Shown: one piece after another, positions 31,601 through 45,539 of the stretch
Layout: each line of letters starts with the position of its first letter
How positions within the stretch are numbered: position 1 is the first letter of the stretch
From: Drosophila persimilis
Taxonomy: Eukaryota; Arthropoda; Insecta; Diptera; Drosophilidae
Direction of reading: 5' to 3'
DNA length: 64,000 bases
NCBI RefSeq assembly: GCF_003286085.1
Contig: NW_020825317.1
Coordinates: 4,340,001 to 4,404,000 of the forward strand
Program-made: the position numbers and the translations under genes
Notes under the pieces: model-generated
Told to the model about the DNA's origin: nothing
What the model saw: only the letters and a program-made list of their open reading frames with translations
Database searches by the model: none

Positions 31601-34600
31601 GCCCTGCGGTCCAGTGTAGCGGAAAGAGTCGTCAGATTGCGACGCGTCTCCTCCAGATCATTGTCCATGGCCGTCAAAGTGCGCTGGACATCGATGCGCG
31701 GATAGGTCTCTTGGCTCATTCTAAGGGGAGTCATTCGTTAAAAAGTGCTTCGATAGAGGAGGAGGGAAGGGGAGTCTTACCGCTGCATGGTTTCCACACT
31801 CTCTCTGGCCCGATCCACCAGATCCCTGCTTTCGTTCAGGCGCAAAATGAAACGATTCCTGGGCGTTCCACAATTCAAGAAATCCACATACGGACTCCTC
31901 TGCAGCAAGAACAAAGGAATCATTAGTTGGAGTGGGATTTTCCATGACCAGCAAACACTCACCATTCCAACCTGCCGGCACATATAGTCATGGGGTCGCA
32001 TACAAAAGTCGCCAGCAGCCACACTGGAGGCTAGGTAGATGCCCGCCAGCAGCCAACAGATGATGATGCAGAACAAGCCCGAAACACTGAAGAAGATCAG
32101 GGTGCAACGCGACCTGCGTGCAACTCCAATCACCAGAACCGTGCACAGCAGCAGCAGGACGGTGAGAAAGGCCAAGGTGGCGGGCCATCGTATCGACTCG
32201 TAGAGTTCCCCCATCTGCAAAAAGACAGACAGACCGAATGTGAATGCAGCCGAGTCCCCGCTCCCTTCTGGACACTCACGTGCAGCAGCCCCATCAACGA
32301 GGTGTCATTCTCGCCGCCCTTGGCCTTCATGAAGTAGTGTACCATGCTGTCCAGGGAGGCCACCGCTCGCGACGTGTTCTCTCGCACCAGGCGCGACGTC
32401 TCAATGAGCAGCATCACCACCGTCTGATTGTATTGCGGCTTCTCCACCATTTGCTCCACCTTGTGGCCGGCCATCTTTGACTCCAGGTCATGCTTGATGC
32501 TTTCAGTCTGCAAGGAAATAGCGAATATATATTGTGAGAAAAGGAGCTAAATTCAGTGAAAACGGAGTCGAAAAGAACCAAAAAGTGTTTAGCAACCCCC
32601 AAAAAGGGGACGAGACCCGAGTTCAAAAGTTAACGACCAAAACGAAAGGAGGGTCGGGACGGAAAGTCGTAAAAACTGCAAGTTCTGAATACCCTTAATA
32701 ATTATTGCAGGATATATTCTGCACGGTAGGGGGCCTCAAGCCAGAGCAAACACCTGTAAGGGGTAGTTGTCCCTCGACTAGAACGTTCATTGTTTATGGA
32801 AGGGTTTCCCACAGATTCACTGTGGAAATACCCATAATTCCACGTTCTAGCAACGCCCCAAGGTAGTTTTTCCTGTTCGTGTATTCTTTTTGTCATATCA
32901 AGACCGGTTCTTCGATATATATGTTTAAATGGACATATATTTATGTATATATCTTCGGATATATCTTTAAAATGAAGGAATACATAAGTACATCCTCTGT
33001 AAAAGCTCTCTATCGTTTGAGAAGAGAAGGGGGTAAGGTAAGGGTAACCTCCGGAACCTATCCCAACATTTGCATCCCTTAGAGAGTTCCTTACTTTCTT
33101 CCACACACACACACGCACACGATGGGGAAACAAAGGACTGTGTGCCACACAGAAACAAAAAGGAAAACTAGTTTCCATCGTAATACTTTTGCTTCCGCAC
33201 TGATGGGGGACGGGCGGGTGTTGGGGTTTCGGCTTAGAAGGAATCGCTTTGCACACACGCAAACGTCTGAAGCACGACTTCCACTCCCCATTTCTCCTTG
33301 CTTCTTGGTCCCTAGCCCTTTCACTCCTCCCTCCTTACTTTTCGGGCTCTCGCTCTCGCTCTGGGTCTGGGCCTGGCTCTGGTTCTCTACCTCTGGGATA
33401 ATTAATAGCGTTTTACTCAAGAGTCGGGCAATGCCAGCCATCTGTTTGGGCGCGACGGCGATGACTCCCGGCCTCTCAGACTCCTGGCCCCCATTGCTCG
33501 TACCTTCCCCCCCCTGCCGACCGCGGGCTGGCTGCATCCCTACCTTTGATGCTGACGGCGGCACCCCCACTCCCACTCCTAAGAGTCCTCCTTCGTGCTC
33601 CCACTCCTCCTTCTTTTCTCCTTAACCCCCTTACCCCCTTAACCTTTTTGCCATATCGGGCCCCGCTCGTTTGCCTCTCTCTTTTTGCAGAATCTCTTTC
33701 CCTGCCTTTGTCCTGTTCCTGACTGCTGTCTCCTGTCCTTTGGCTCCTGACAAAGTTTATGAATAGCAAAAGCTTTTGGAGTCCCCTCGCTGTCGTTACG
33801 ACCTAACTGTCAACACTGGAGCAGCAGCAGGAGCAGCTTTTAGGTTGATTATAATGAAGCCGGATTGAAGAAGGAAGGAGTAGGAGAAGCACAGCAGCAA
33901 GAGGCATTAGGCGTAGAACGCCCCGTAAAGAGGGGATTGGGTTGGTGGAATGTTAGAGCTCTCGAAGAGCAGCATGGCGGGGCGTTCCGCTAGTTTCCCC
34001 TCCCTCCTCGTGGAGACTCACCTGTCGTTTCAGGGTGAGAACGAGACCCTCAACATTCTTCCCAGAGCTAAATGCCTGCAGCAGTCCATTGTGGAAGTCA
34101 TCGTTGCCATATAATCCTGCAAGAGAAAGAACAAAATTAATCCACACACGCACTTCGGTTTAGATCGGAGTCAAAGATCAGGGATCATCGGAGCACCAGC
34201 AGCAGCATTCGCAATTCCACATTCCACATGAACAGGGGAAAGGTCAGTGATGTAAGAGACCCGTGCCACAAACACACACACTCACACACACTCATCACAT
34301 TTATGAATGATTCAATTAAGAGCGATAATTAAATTATTATTCCATCATATTCCCATCCACATGGCCCACTCCACTCCACTCCAGGCCTCTTCTCTGCTCT
34401 CATTTCCCGTCTCTACGCTATCGCCGGTTAACCGATGACGCATTTGCCGCACGGCGGCATCACAGAGCTCAGACGGGCAGACGGCAGTGGCAGGGTTAGG
34501 GTTAGGTAGCCCTACGCTTGGAGGGCCTTACGTGACCACAGAGCAAGCGGTCACCCAGCTGCTACACTCAACGAAAGTCTTTTCTGGCTGTCTTTTCCAA

Positions 34601-37600
34601 TTCCTCTAGAATAGAGTATACACTAGTATCTGGAGACGCATACTTTCTCCATTCTTTCCTTCTGTCTTTAATCTTATTTTCATTCCTTCCTACTCTTCCT
34701 ACTCTGGTAGGTTATGGTGGACGTGTCATGCAGCAGCGCTCCTCGGCTCGCTCCTCCTTGAATCTTCCCTTGGGCCACCAATTGCAGCACCTCCGGTCAT
34801 GCAACAGATTCCATCGTTTCTTTCTCTTTTGTACCTTTTCTTCTTCTTCTACTCTTTCCAGTCTCCGCATAAGGTTAGTTTTTAGTGTCATCCAAGGATA
34901 TCTCTCTCGTTTAGGTACTGTTGTCTGGACTGGGCTCCGTTCTCTGTTTTGATCTCTGCTTGTCCATATCCTAAAATAGCAAAACTCTGCCACACGCGTC
35001 ATGCAAAAGATTCCATCGTTTTTCATTTTTTCCTGCCAAATATTTTCTTTTAATGCATGTCTACAACATGTTTATATTCCAGTGTAAACCTAAGACTACA
35101 GGGTGGCCCCCAATAGCTGTCGCATTTCCTTAAAGCGATCCTGTACAAAATCCAAAATTTGTCAAACTTGCAGCCGTTTCGAATTCACATTCCCACGATC
35201 ACGTAATTCACACATCGATCCGTCGATATTGAAAGCATTTAAGCGATGAAAGCACAACTGGGCTTTGTTCGGAATTTGCATTTTCAAGGAAATTAGGAAT
35301 TAGGAAGTATGCAATGTAGCTCTCTGAAGGTTCAAGGTAACTAGAAGACTTGAAATATCCCACATAGTAGGAGGGATACATCATAAATGTTCAAACTGAC
35401 AGCGACATGGAGCTGTTCCTGCTGCAGAGTTAGCCACAGATCAGAATATGATTAGAAAACCATTGGTTGTATGCGAAAAGCTGGGTAAACTCTTAAGCTA
35501 ATAAGAAAGCAATTGAGATCAATATCTGCTGGTTATCTGTTATGGTTTTGTGAACCATATCCGATATCCGGATTCATTTGTCCATGTCTTTTCAAAAGCT
35601 GCCAAACGCTGAAAGTTGGAACCGAAATTCCCGCTAAGGGAATGTTTAATAGAAAGTTAATTGAAAATTAAACATTGCAAAAGGCGTTTTTTAGCCTAAA
35701 TAAGACAATAGTTTAGGCGACTCAGCTATTGCTGGCCAAGTACAGGGTTTCTTATTGCGCGACATGCACGAGCGCCTCTCGGTTCTCGTGGAAAACCACT
35801 CATACACGAGTGCCAGTACATCACTATTTTTCCAAGAAATGTTCAATGTTCTCCGTTCAGACTCCTTCCAAAGTCCCTCAAATGTTTCATAATCCTAAAC
35901 CAAAATCTCTGGACTGCAGGGCGACCGCTTTTATTTCGAGTGCAAGCCACGTTCCATCAGCAGAGCAGTCCAGCAGTTCTGGCCGATTGCCAGAAGTCAA
36001 ACCATGCGGTTCGGCGGCGGTGGCTGCTCCGTACGTGCTCTGGGCATCCAATTTAGGTATATTCCAGAGGACCACAAGAACAGAGGGTAAAAGGGATGGA
36101 GGGATGGAGGGACACTCACCTAATCCAATCGCCGCACATGTCATCAGGGTGATGATCACCAAAGTGCAGCTCTGGCATCGCTGGGCGCTCGGCTTCCGCT
36201 GGCGTCGATCACAGCAGCGGGTGAGTAAATACAGCAGCAGTCCCACCAATGAGACGATGAGCAGGCCGGCGGGTATCGAGGCAAGGATGCCCAAACTCTG
36301 CAAAACAACAAAAAAAAAACACATACAGGATTAGTTTTTGGGGGGCTTTAAGTGCATTATAATCTCTGTGGAGGCGACATTTCCTTCCCCATGGGTTTCT
36401 GGTTTCTGGTTCCTGGTTCCTGGTTTGGTTTCTCTTTTGTGCTGGACATTGGAAAAAACTTTTAATTGAATAACTTGCCACATTCTGTTGCTGCTTTTGC
36501 TGCTGGTGTGGCAATTTGTTGTTAGTTGGCTTCGGTAATGGAAAAGTGGAACGAGAACAGGACCAGGAGCAGCAAGGACTCGAAAGGGCGGACAGTGCGA
36601 GTGCTTTGAAGCGCCTGTTCGGATACCCTGTTCTGCCAGTGGAAAGGAGTTTGGAAAATGACCCGAAAAGCGGTTGGCTTCCCTGGAGATGACAGATCAA
36701 AAGGGATTGTATCTGGAGTATCTTTTAGCATTCATCTCTTATCAAGTTCCAGCTGAAAATGTTTCCCTAAGCGAACAGACAGGTGGAATGATGCAAATAA
36801 GGTTTCCCTTGATTTTCAGTACAAATGTTCCCCTAAGCAAGCAGACACACACGGCACAAAAGATCAAATATCGAACATTAAAAGTACAATATAAGAAGCA
36901 AATAATTTCCTCCGATTTCTGGTGAATGTCAAATGCCCAGTCACACATAAACGTGACCGTACATAAACACTCCCAGTGGCAAGCACCTTCATTCGTGTGT
37001 TGTCTACCCCGTGTTTATGCTTTTTGTAGGGTGTATAGAAATGTCGTCTGCAGAAAAGTTAATTCTTTCTTTTTTTCTTGACTCTTTTTTTTGCAGAGTC
37101 CATGTCTGAAATTGAATTGAATTTTGGGGGTGGGGGGGCGCAGGACACAAAATAGCACACAGGAGGACCCCTCGCTTTTCTGTCTGCAACCGAAAAATGT
37201 TCTTCACTTAACGGTAATTTCATTGCCTGTCATTAAAAAAAGAAACACCCCTCCAGTAGATGTCCTGTAGATGCGCCTGCACTCCACACCACGCCCGCAC
37301 CCAGCGTTTCGTTGTGAGTGTCAAATTACAAGAGTCGTCGAGGATATTGGATACCTCCCTCCCAGGGAGGCAGATAACACCCTGTGCCGCATTGTGACAT
37401 CGCACGTTGATTCCAATGAATCGCAAATGAGTCAGAAATAAAACTGAAAGGCAGCCTGCTGGATCCTTCCTCCGTTCGTAGGGGCATATCCCTCATAAAT
37501 CCAGTGACAATCGCTAGAGTTATACTCTTTAAGTCGGTCTTAAATTGAAAGATCTACTCTGTTCTCTTTGTAAAATTCGTAGCTGAAGTTTTACTTTATT

Positions 37601-38387
37601 GACGGAGCACATGGCACTAGTTAGTCCTGGCAGTTCCTTTAGAGGAACACCTCTCTATTCCTTCCAATCTTCACACACACAAAACATGGCTCAATCGACT
37701 CCCGATCTACCGCCATCGCTTCGGCTTTCGGTCAAAGGAGACTCATAAGATTCGAACTAAACTCTGCCATGAGTATCTGGGGTTTCTGCAGGGCTATCCC
37801 TAGGCTCTTGAAGGAAAGTTCCATTCAAAGACATATTTTTAGTATCCTCTAGAGCCCGTGAAAACGGTCGTGTGCCTCGACAAACACGTTTCTACTGGTC
37901 GCCTATTCGTTCTTCCATGGTTCTTTCTCCAAGCAATAGATTGAAGAACATCCCATCCATTCGAACAATAGCTTCTATCGGAAAAAAATCACAACGGATT
38001 TCGTTTTTAAGTGGATTTCTAGCCAATTTCCAGTCTGTCAATCAGAATTGAAAGCGATACCACCCAGTGGTAGTCCGTAGTCCTCCGATTGCCTGATGTG
38101 TGGATGGGTACGATTGGGTGTTCCCCCCAATCCACACATCCATTGGATCCCATTTCCCCAACGAATCTACGGGTGGGGTGTGGCGGGCCCAGCTCTATTT
38201 ATTATTTATTGCACTCTTTTTTCCACTGTAAATAATCATTAAAACTAGTTACAGTTCTCCCCCCCCCCCCCCTTCCCCTCTCCCTCCACCAAGCTCCTTT
38301 CCCCTTGCCCCATCGCTGTGTTTCTGTGTGTTTTTCTCTGTTTGTGCCTCGCCACTTTGCGTGTCGTCTCCCATGTCCGTCTCCCCA

Positions 38388-38424
<37 letters not shown>

Positions 38425-41400
38425 GGTGTGTCGCGCGCGTCGTGTGTCCTCCGCCTTGCAGTTGAATGACACTTGAGCCACGAGACTGATGCCCCCCCCA
38501 CTCGCCCCCACTCGCTCTTTCATATGCAATCTGCAAAATGAAGCGAAAATGTTTCGTGCCCAAAAGCTCCTTGGGCCTAGTCCTCCTGCTATGCGCTACG
38601 CTCGCTTTCCATCGACATCCAGCTCGTGGTCTCTCTCCCTCTCTCCCTCTCTCTTTCTCTCGCGGTCTTGCCACCGAATGGTGTATGCTGTTCGCTTAGG
38701 GCAAATCAGCGATATTCGTAATGCATGTAGAATACAGAAAAATACAGAATACTAGAGAGAGAGAGTGAGATCCTTTTCGAGTCGTGCCTTGTGATTCTTC
38801 CATGAGATTTTTTCTGTAGAAAAGCTTTAGCCATCGCGATGCATCGGGGGAAAAGCTGTCGTAGCCCTCATCCTCCCAACAGATGAGGTGGTCCTTGGGG
38901 CGCCTCCTTCCGTCCGTAAGGCGCTTTAAAACGTGAGAAAAATTACGCCCTTCCACAGCCAACAGTCGATGAGGATATTTAGAGGAGGTTGAGGGTAGGG
39001 GAGGATGGTTTTGGATGACGATGACGCTGGCGATGAGAATGGATGCCCCCCGATGAGCGTTGCACGATGGAACGATGTTCCGTGTGTTCCAATTGAATTA
39101 AATCAAAGCAAATTGCCAGCAACATCAGCAGCAAAAACAAATAACCTTGACGCCCTCCCTCTTCACACCTCCCATCACCGTATGCTCTTCTATGCCTCTT
39201 TTCCTCAATTGAGAATATATTTCTCTCTCTCTCTCTCTCTCTCTGTTTCTCTCTGTGGGAAGTGTGAAAAGTGGCGGCAGCTAATTGGAAACTAAATCAC
39301 AAGATATATATCTTTTTGTATATTTATGCAATCAGCCCCAACCCCCAACCCCCTTGCAAAAAACACCATCTCGCCAACAATTAACACCAGCAAAAAAAAA
39401 AGAAGGCGATTAGAAGTAAAGATTTCGAGATTCGAGCTTTAAGATTTGCGTTAAGTAAATAATAAATCTATATCCAGGATCCATATTTATTCTCCCAGGC
39501 GATTCCTCAAGAGATTCTCTGACATATGATATCAGAAAAGATCAAAGAATATCCGAGGCAGATAATCGTAGTATTACCTACGAAAACTCTAAGCCAGAAC
39601 ATGTCCTGACGTTACGGTACCAAAAACCGAAGGGCAAAGCTCTGCGAATTGGATTGGGACGATCTGAATAACCTCTTTTTTTTTTTACTAATATATAAGA
39701 TATTAATTCGCCGTTATCTAGGCTACTAAATATACAAATATTTCCTGTTTTATTGTTCAAAGTCCGTACGTCCGTCCATCTGGCGTACGTTGCCGGCGTT
39801 ACGTTACGAAATTCCGGGGTAAATCCGGCTCGTTGCCCGAGCTTGGACTAATTTCCTGGGATTCTGTTTATTTGATAGTTCAATATGTAAGAGATTCTAT
39901 GTAGATACCTTTCAACAAGCATAAGATATGATAATCAAGGAAACCGTGACTTTCAAAATAGTAAATAGTAAAAATAAAAAAAAAAACTTGTTCTGCTTTT
40001 AATAGGTTTTCACTTCAAAGTTATTGTAATTATACATATGTCGAGTATTCAATAAATTTAGGAAATATAATGGCGACTCATTTACTATATGGAAATGTTT
40101 TTACTCTCAATGGGTTTTGGGACGGTATGGGACTGTACACCCTCAAGATGGACAGACCCTTGCAAAAGAAGCACTATATCTGACATCTTATATCTTTTCG
40201 TTTGCTTTTCAATGCAAAAAATGAGAAAGGAAGAATTTCCCAAGCTCAAGCATGTGTCCGCAAAGGCGAGGATATGGAACAATTTGGGGGAACAAGAATC
40301 AGAAATGCTAAAAGAAATTAAATGAAGAACCAACTGTTGTATGTTTACATCATTCTTCCAAAATCCGTTCCAATCGAATATCCTTCCATTCGATTGGTTC
40401 TGGCGGACTCCTTCTTTTTTTAAATCAACTTCTATAGAAGTATGAGTATATCTGTGGAGAATTTTTCTTTTTTTTCTTTTGGGAAAGCCTATTCCAAAAG
40501 AAATTTGTTAAGAAATCTCTTTAGAAGCATGCTTTTTGTTATGGTCTCTGGGTGAATGCTTCCTTTGTGAAATGTGCCTCATTTTGGAAAGTTCCGCTTA
40601 AAGATCTATGGAGAGTCTGTATCGGAAGTCTTTAGAAAAAACTTTCTTTGAGAAAACCCTCGAATGGAGTATTTTTCCTATGCAATCTATGGAAGAACCC
40701 CTAAGAGAATAATCTCTTACTGATAGAGAAAAGATCATCTTCTACCTTCAACGAATCTTGAACTCTAGAAATGTAAAATTTCCTGTGAGAGATCTTTCGA
40801 ATAGTAATAGCAAAAGAATTCAATAAACGACTATGAAATATCGATTGATTTCCCTTGTTTTTCTTTTTAAATTTATTCAGTCATCATTTTTGAGGTTATT
40901 ATCCCCCTCCTCCCTTTCTTTTCTCTGCGTCCCCGCTGGGCGCCCCCTTGGGATCGTGTTTTTCCTTCTACTGCGTGGGTGGACGCGTTTTCCCTGATCA
41001 GATTTCCCCTCTGTGCTCTCCTTTGCTGCAACCTCAATGATCGGATCCCCACAGACACAGCCATACACACACACACACATATGTACATGGGAAAACCAGT
41101 TTTCTTTTCCCCACTCTTCATTTTCCGCTGTCTCTTTCTCCTTCTGGTTCGCAGACACAACGGTTATTAGAACGGAATGCATGGAACAAGTATGGAATAT
41201 GGAAATGGACTCCCGATTAAGCATCGAGAAAAAGGTTCGGCGGGGCAGCGCGCTTCCGGGGCTTGCTCTTTGCTCTCTATCTTTCCCCGTCTCTTCCTTC
41301 TCTTCCCTTCCCTTCTCTTCTCTTCCCTTCCTTTTATCTTTGTCTCTCTTTCCCGGTGCTTATATCAGTGTCTCTGTAGGCGGCATTCTTTGTGGCTTCC

Positions 41401-41732
41401 TCTCTTTCTGGCTTCATTATCGCCCACTCTTTCCCCACTTGAAGCGAAACGAAGATAAGCCAAGCCAGCGAACGGGAACCTTAGAAGGAAGAAGGAGAAT
41501 TCTAAGGAGGAGCAACAGAAGAGAGTGGGAGTCAAGGTTACTCCAAAGTCCGAGAGACAGACAGAACCCTCCGCCCTCCTTCTCGTTGGAGCAACAGGAA
41601 ACGGAGTCAGCAACAAAAGGGAAAGAAACAAATAAATACAACAATAAATACATATGCAAAAAAGAATTGAATAAATATGGAATAAAGCCAGGAAGTAAGT
41701 GTCGCAGACCGAACAGAACGAAGGCAAAGAGC

Positions 41733-41763
<31 letters not shown>

Positions 41764-44700
41764 GGAGGAGAAAAAAGGAAGTGCGCCATAGAACGACGAC
41801 GAGTGCAAAGAGCAGAAGCAAAAAAGGTGGGGCTCTTGGAAGGTGGGTGTGGTGCGTCATTCGTCTGCCTGTCCGTCCGTCTGTGGCTCTTGGACGTGGC
41901 ATAATTCTATATGCTAATCAAGCGGAGAGCTTTTCCATCGTCCGACAGAGAGGTTAGCCGATCAAGAGCGAGAACTGAAGAGAAGGAGAGCCCGCAGACA
42001 CCTCCCCTCTGACGATCCGCAGCCATTCGAAAGGGTCTCTGAAAGCAAGCAAACAGCAACATCAACATCACCAGCAATCGTTCCTAATCGAATTTTCGTA
42101 TAAACAAAAGCCATTCTGTGTTGATATTTCGATTTGTGGCACTTCGCTGGCACTGTGGGGCACTGGTGCGGTGGTTCTTTCTGCGCTTCGGGCTCTGTGA
42201 TTCATTCAGAGATTATGGAAACGAAAAAACTGGTGCGCCGGCAGGCAGGGCCCCCGCAAAACTCTCACACAGCAAGGGAGCGTCAGAGAGAGCGAGAAAG
42301 AGAGATCTAGCGAAGGAAAAATAGAGTGAGGATCGGAGAGGAAAGCAAAGGAAGAACTGTGGCCACAAAACGAAAGAAGAAACAAAGGAAACCAGACGGA
42401 ACAGAGGGATCTCTGAATGTTTTCCTGCAGTCGAGAGAGAACCACCTGGTGGAAAAGAGAGGGACAGAGCAAGGGGGAACATGGGGAAAGAGCTGAAACA
42501 AAAACCACAAGACATATTCCGTTTGAACTTGAGCTTTGGATACCCTGCTTCACCCAAAGGGAAGGAGTGGAAGTTCAATGGAATCCAGTGGGTGGATAAG
42601 CTAAAAGTTTTTGTGAAAAGTATCATTCGAGTGGGATCTGAATCCTTAGTTTCAATACATATGTTGAATGGAATACCATTAACGCCATTGCGATCACTAT
42701 CCCTGGCGATTTTATTTGAAAATGTTCAATAAAAGTAATCTTCGGGGAGCTCTCTTTAGATGAAAGCCCTGAGATCTCGTATCATATTTCTTTTCGTAAT
42801 TATTTATTCTATTCTCCAAAGAAACCCGAAATGGACGGTCTGGGGGATTCTGTTTTGAATAATATCATTTACAGGGTATCTGCAGTTGTTCGATGATGCC
42901 CCTGATCTTCATTGGGAGCCGCTGCTTTATTTATGGGAATGCAGAGAGCCCCCGCTGCTGGGGGGTTTTGATCAGAAGATCAACCGAACAGCGGATGAGA
43001 AGAGAGCGTGGGGCTGGGGCTGGGGCTGGGGCTGGGACAGGGTCTGGCTGTGCTTTCATCTCATTTTTGTTTATAAATTTCTGATCTCTGGGGTGGTCGA
43101 GATCTTTGGGTCAGAAAAAAGCGCTTTAGAAGAGTTTGTAAACAATGGCGAGGGATCCAAAGTTTCATTCCATTCCATTCTGTTTCGTTTCGTTTCGCTT
43201 CCTTTTGTTCCTTCCTGCTTTCCGTTTCCATTGTGGTGTTTCCTTTTTGGACGACGAATCACAGAAGGCAACAACAAAACGGAGTGATGGACAGGCGGAC
43301 GGGTCGGACGGGACGGACAGTCACAGATACAAAGCAATCTGTCGAGTGGTCGAGAGGCGGGGCACGCCACAGAGCCAGGGGCATGTGGCAGGGGCATCTG
43401 TTTGTTCTGCCACAATGTGATAGCAGCTGTGTGCCCTCCGTCTTTTACGCCTGCTGCCTGGTCGGTCGTCCTGCCCCATTTGTTCTGCTGCTGCCTGCCT
43501 TTGTGCTGCAAGCAATAGCAGCAGCAGTTGCAGCAACAGAAACAAAGACCGAAACCAGAAATGAAAGTACACCCCAGAGATATCTCCGACGACTGTGGAA
43601 AGTGTCAACAGATACGCAGAAGAGAGCGACTCGTAATATCCATGAATCATGGATTGTGCAGAGTTTTCTATATATAGAGAGACCTCCAATCAGTGTGGAA
43701 GCCATCTCTCAATTCTCGGGCTCAGAAGCGGCAGATGCCACTTCCTCAACCAAGCATCCCCTTTTTCGCGTTTAATTCTAGCTCGTGTCTGGTCCAATCT
43801 GTCCCATGAATGCGGGTTCCTCTTTTACAGGGAACCCCTACCCGCACCTCCAGAGACAGAGACAGCAAGGGAGAAGGCTAGCGCTTCCTCTCCCGTTCAT
43901 TGGCGGCACGTCCGTCCGTCCGTCCGTCCGTTGAAGCCATTGAAGGTTGAATTGATGATCATCATCCGCCACCGCATCGCATCGCATCACACAATCAATG
44001 GATGAGTGGCTGTGGTGGGTGTCAGTAGAGATTCCCATGCGTAGATATGAAATAAAGGGAGGAATACCCTTGGAGATGACATCTCATCCTTCTCGTGCTC
44101 CCTTCCATTTAGGTTGCCGGAAAAAACCCCACCAATTAGCCATCGTGGTGTCCGCCTCGTTCCCTTCCATAGAGCGGTTCAACATTTTGCTGACGCGCGT
44201 AAAAACTACGCCCCAACCCGAGCCCCAAATCCGTACCCGTACTCGTACCCGGCCACCGGTGCATGGCTCTCCAGTGCAGCAGCAGCAGCAGCAGCATGAC
44301 CTACATCCACGCCAAGCGACAAAGAGAGAGAGAGGCAGAGGAGAGGGAGAGCCGAGGCCATGCCAAGCGATGACCTGGATTTTTGGATTTGGATTCGAGA
44401 GTCGCTGGAAACCGTCATTCCCAGAGGGAGGAGGAAGGAAGAGCTCTGATAATTTTAATCAAATTTTCCCTCGGGGATTTCTTAATAGGCAAAATCTGCA
44501 TATCATATGTGGGAGAAACCCCTGCACAGAGATAGAGAGAGAGAAAATGTGGAAGATCGTTTAGCAAAGGACGGAAAGAGAAAAAGGAATAAGAATTAGA
44601 AGTGGAGAATCCATAAAAGGAAGCCGGAAGTTTGCAGCTGCTGCAGCGCCCCCAACCATCCATCCGACTCCCCCCTTAAACATCTCCTCTCGCTCGTTCG

Positions 44701-45430
44701 AAAGAGAGGACGCGGACGCACATGTAGAGCACATGGCAGAGGAGGCCTGAAACAATTTGGGAAATGGAACGGACAAAATCATCGTACAGGGAGCAGGCAG
44801 GCACATGGCACATGGCTGAAACGGAATGGCAATGGACGGGCGGGCTAGCAGACAGAAGAGAGCGACAGCGAGAGCGCGAGCGAAGGAGAGGGAGAGAGTC
44901 GAAGAGCAGGCCGTCAACAAAATGGAACTTCATGCTAGTTTTTCCCACACGTTTTCTTCTTTTTCCTTGCAATTGCAAAACGGGACCGCTCTCTCACTCG
45001 CAGGTAAAGAGCTAGTGAAAGAGAGAGCGGGAGCGGAAAGAGGAAGCAGCAGCAGACGAGGGTGGGAAAATGGATAAAAGAAATAGAAAACAACATTTTG
45101 AGGAAATATATGCCATATTTCCCCTCCTCCTTCTATTCCACAAGTACACGGATTGGATACTCAAGAGTTCCACTCAAGAAACACAGAGAGAAAGGAGGAG
45201 AGAGAGGGCCACTTGAGAATCAAAGAGGATGAGGGTGTGAGAATAAGTGCCGTGCCGCTCCCCTCCCCAAGGCATCGTCAGATCTAATATTTAAAGGGTA
45301 TTACAGGGTATCTACTCACCTCGAGATATATATCGCTGTCCGGATTGAAGGTGTCGTTCACCCGCCGAAACGTGTAGTTCACGTGCGGCACCGAGTGAAG
45401 GATTTTTACGAGTATGCTCGGCTGTTCCAT
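28659..45430 (-). CDS. CG3638: Tweety-family (TTYH) membrane protein, short isoform, 463 aa
   Basis: Minus-strand exons: 45430-45320, 36297-36120, 34116-34022, 32507-32280, 32214-31963, 31899-31781, 31720-31448, then 28794-28659 as one alternative end. All junctions are GT-AG and phases match throughout. The start MEQPSILVKILHSVPHVNYT and the ...NDTFNPDSDIYLE/SLGILAS junction are diagnostic of tweety homologues. Five membrane segments are visible: ILASIPAGLLIVSLVGLLLY, CTLVIITLMTCAAIGLG, WPATLAFLTVLLLLCTVLVI, FFSVSGLFCIIICWLLAGIY and LLGLSLMMVAGLLTSFLLTI. Extracellular sequons (NYT, NDT, NQT, NTS) are present. The family was described as Ca2+- or volume-regulated anion channels of the plasma membrane; pore activity is debated. 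The end YMQGPNNGKYATL...LESNDFY is followed by TGA. Neighbouring DDX11 and Atf3 genes point to the CG3638 (tweety-2) orthologue rather than tty; this is from memory. Confidence 0.9.
28795..30700 (-). other. Tweety intron and/or 3' UTR of the alternative exon
   Basis: No other exon recognised. A minus-strand AATAAA candidate (plus-strand TTTATT near 29175) could end transcripts that stop at 30701. Confidence 0.4.
30701..31355 (-). CDS. CG3638: Alternative C-terminal exon of the tweety gene
   Basis: The acceptor TTTTTGGCAG/ACCCACG at 31355 has the same phase (two bases in) as the 28794 exon, so it can follow the AAGCG/GTATGG donor at 31448 after a 92-base intron. It encodes 217 residues starting PTLDADKSETAPLFPASNAP. 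The tail is rich in Gly, Ser and Asn and has HHHHNNSNQNHYNNN, a polyQ run and SPSPPPGYDMVHG before ending in RHEL. The resulting isoform is 636 aa and cytoplasmic at this end. It has its own stop, so it is either an alternative last exon or contains an internal donor I could not settle. Confidence 0.75.
36298..45319 (-). other. First intron of the tweety gene (9.0 kb)
   Basis: Between the 37-codon first coding exon and the exon encoding the first membrane segment. It is rich in GA/CT, GT and other simple repeats: (GT)n at 38391-38422, poly-C at about 38259-38271, CT at about 39222-39243, GA at 41737-41758, GGGGCT repeats at about 43010-43036 and CGTC at 43911-43930. The long open frames here are repeat-driven and show no splice or protein support. 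Confidence 0.6.
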
Positions 45431-45495
45431 TTTCGCGGCGGTGGCGGCACACACAGAGAGAGGGAGGTCCAAAAGGAATAACTGTTAACGCTAAT

Positions 45496-45519
45496 ACTCT
45501 CTCTCTCTCTCTCTCTCTG
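45496..45519. promoter_or_regulatory. (CT)n / GAGA tract upstream of the tweety start codon
   Basis: An uninterrupted CT repeat about 65-90 bases upstream of ATG 45430. On the coding strand it is a GA run, the binding element of GAGA factor, common in developmentally regulated fly promoters. It may lie in the 5' UTR. Confidence 0.45.
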
Positions 45520-45539
45520 TCACAATACGGGGGGGCGAC

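Noticed and set aside
34492..34507. GGGTTAGGGTTAGG telomere-like repeat
   Set aside because: Only two units, and Drosophila telomeres are retrotransposon-based; coincidence.
41013..41957. 314-aa plus-strand open frame in tweety intron 1
   Set aside because: Driven by CT- and GA-rich low-complexity DNA; no domain, promoter or splice evidence.
43998..44564. 188-aa plus-strand frame in tweety intron 1
   Set aside because: Low-complexity and charged repeats only; lies wholly inside the intron without exon signals.
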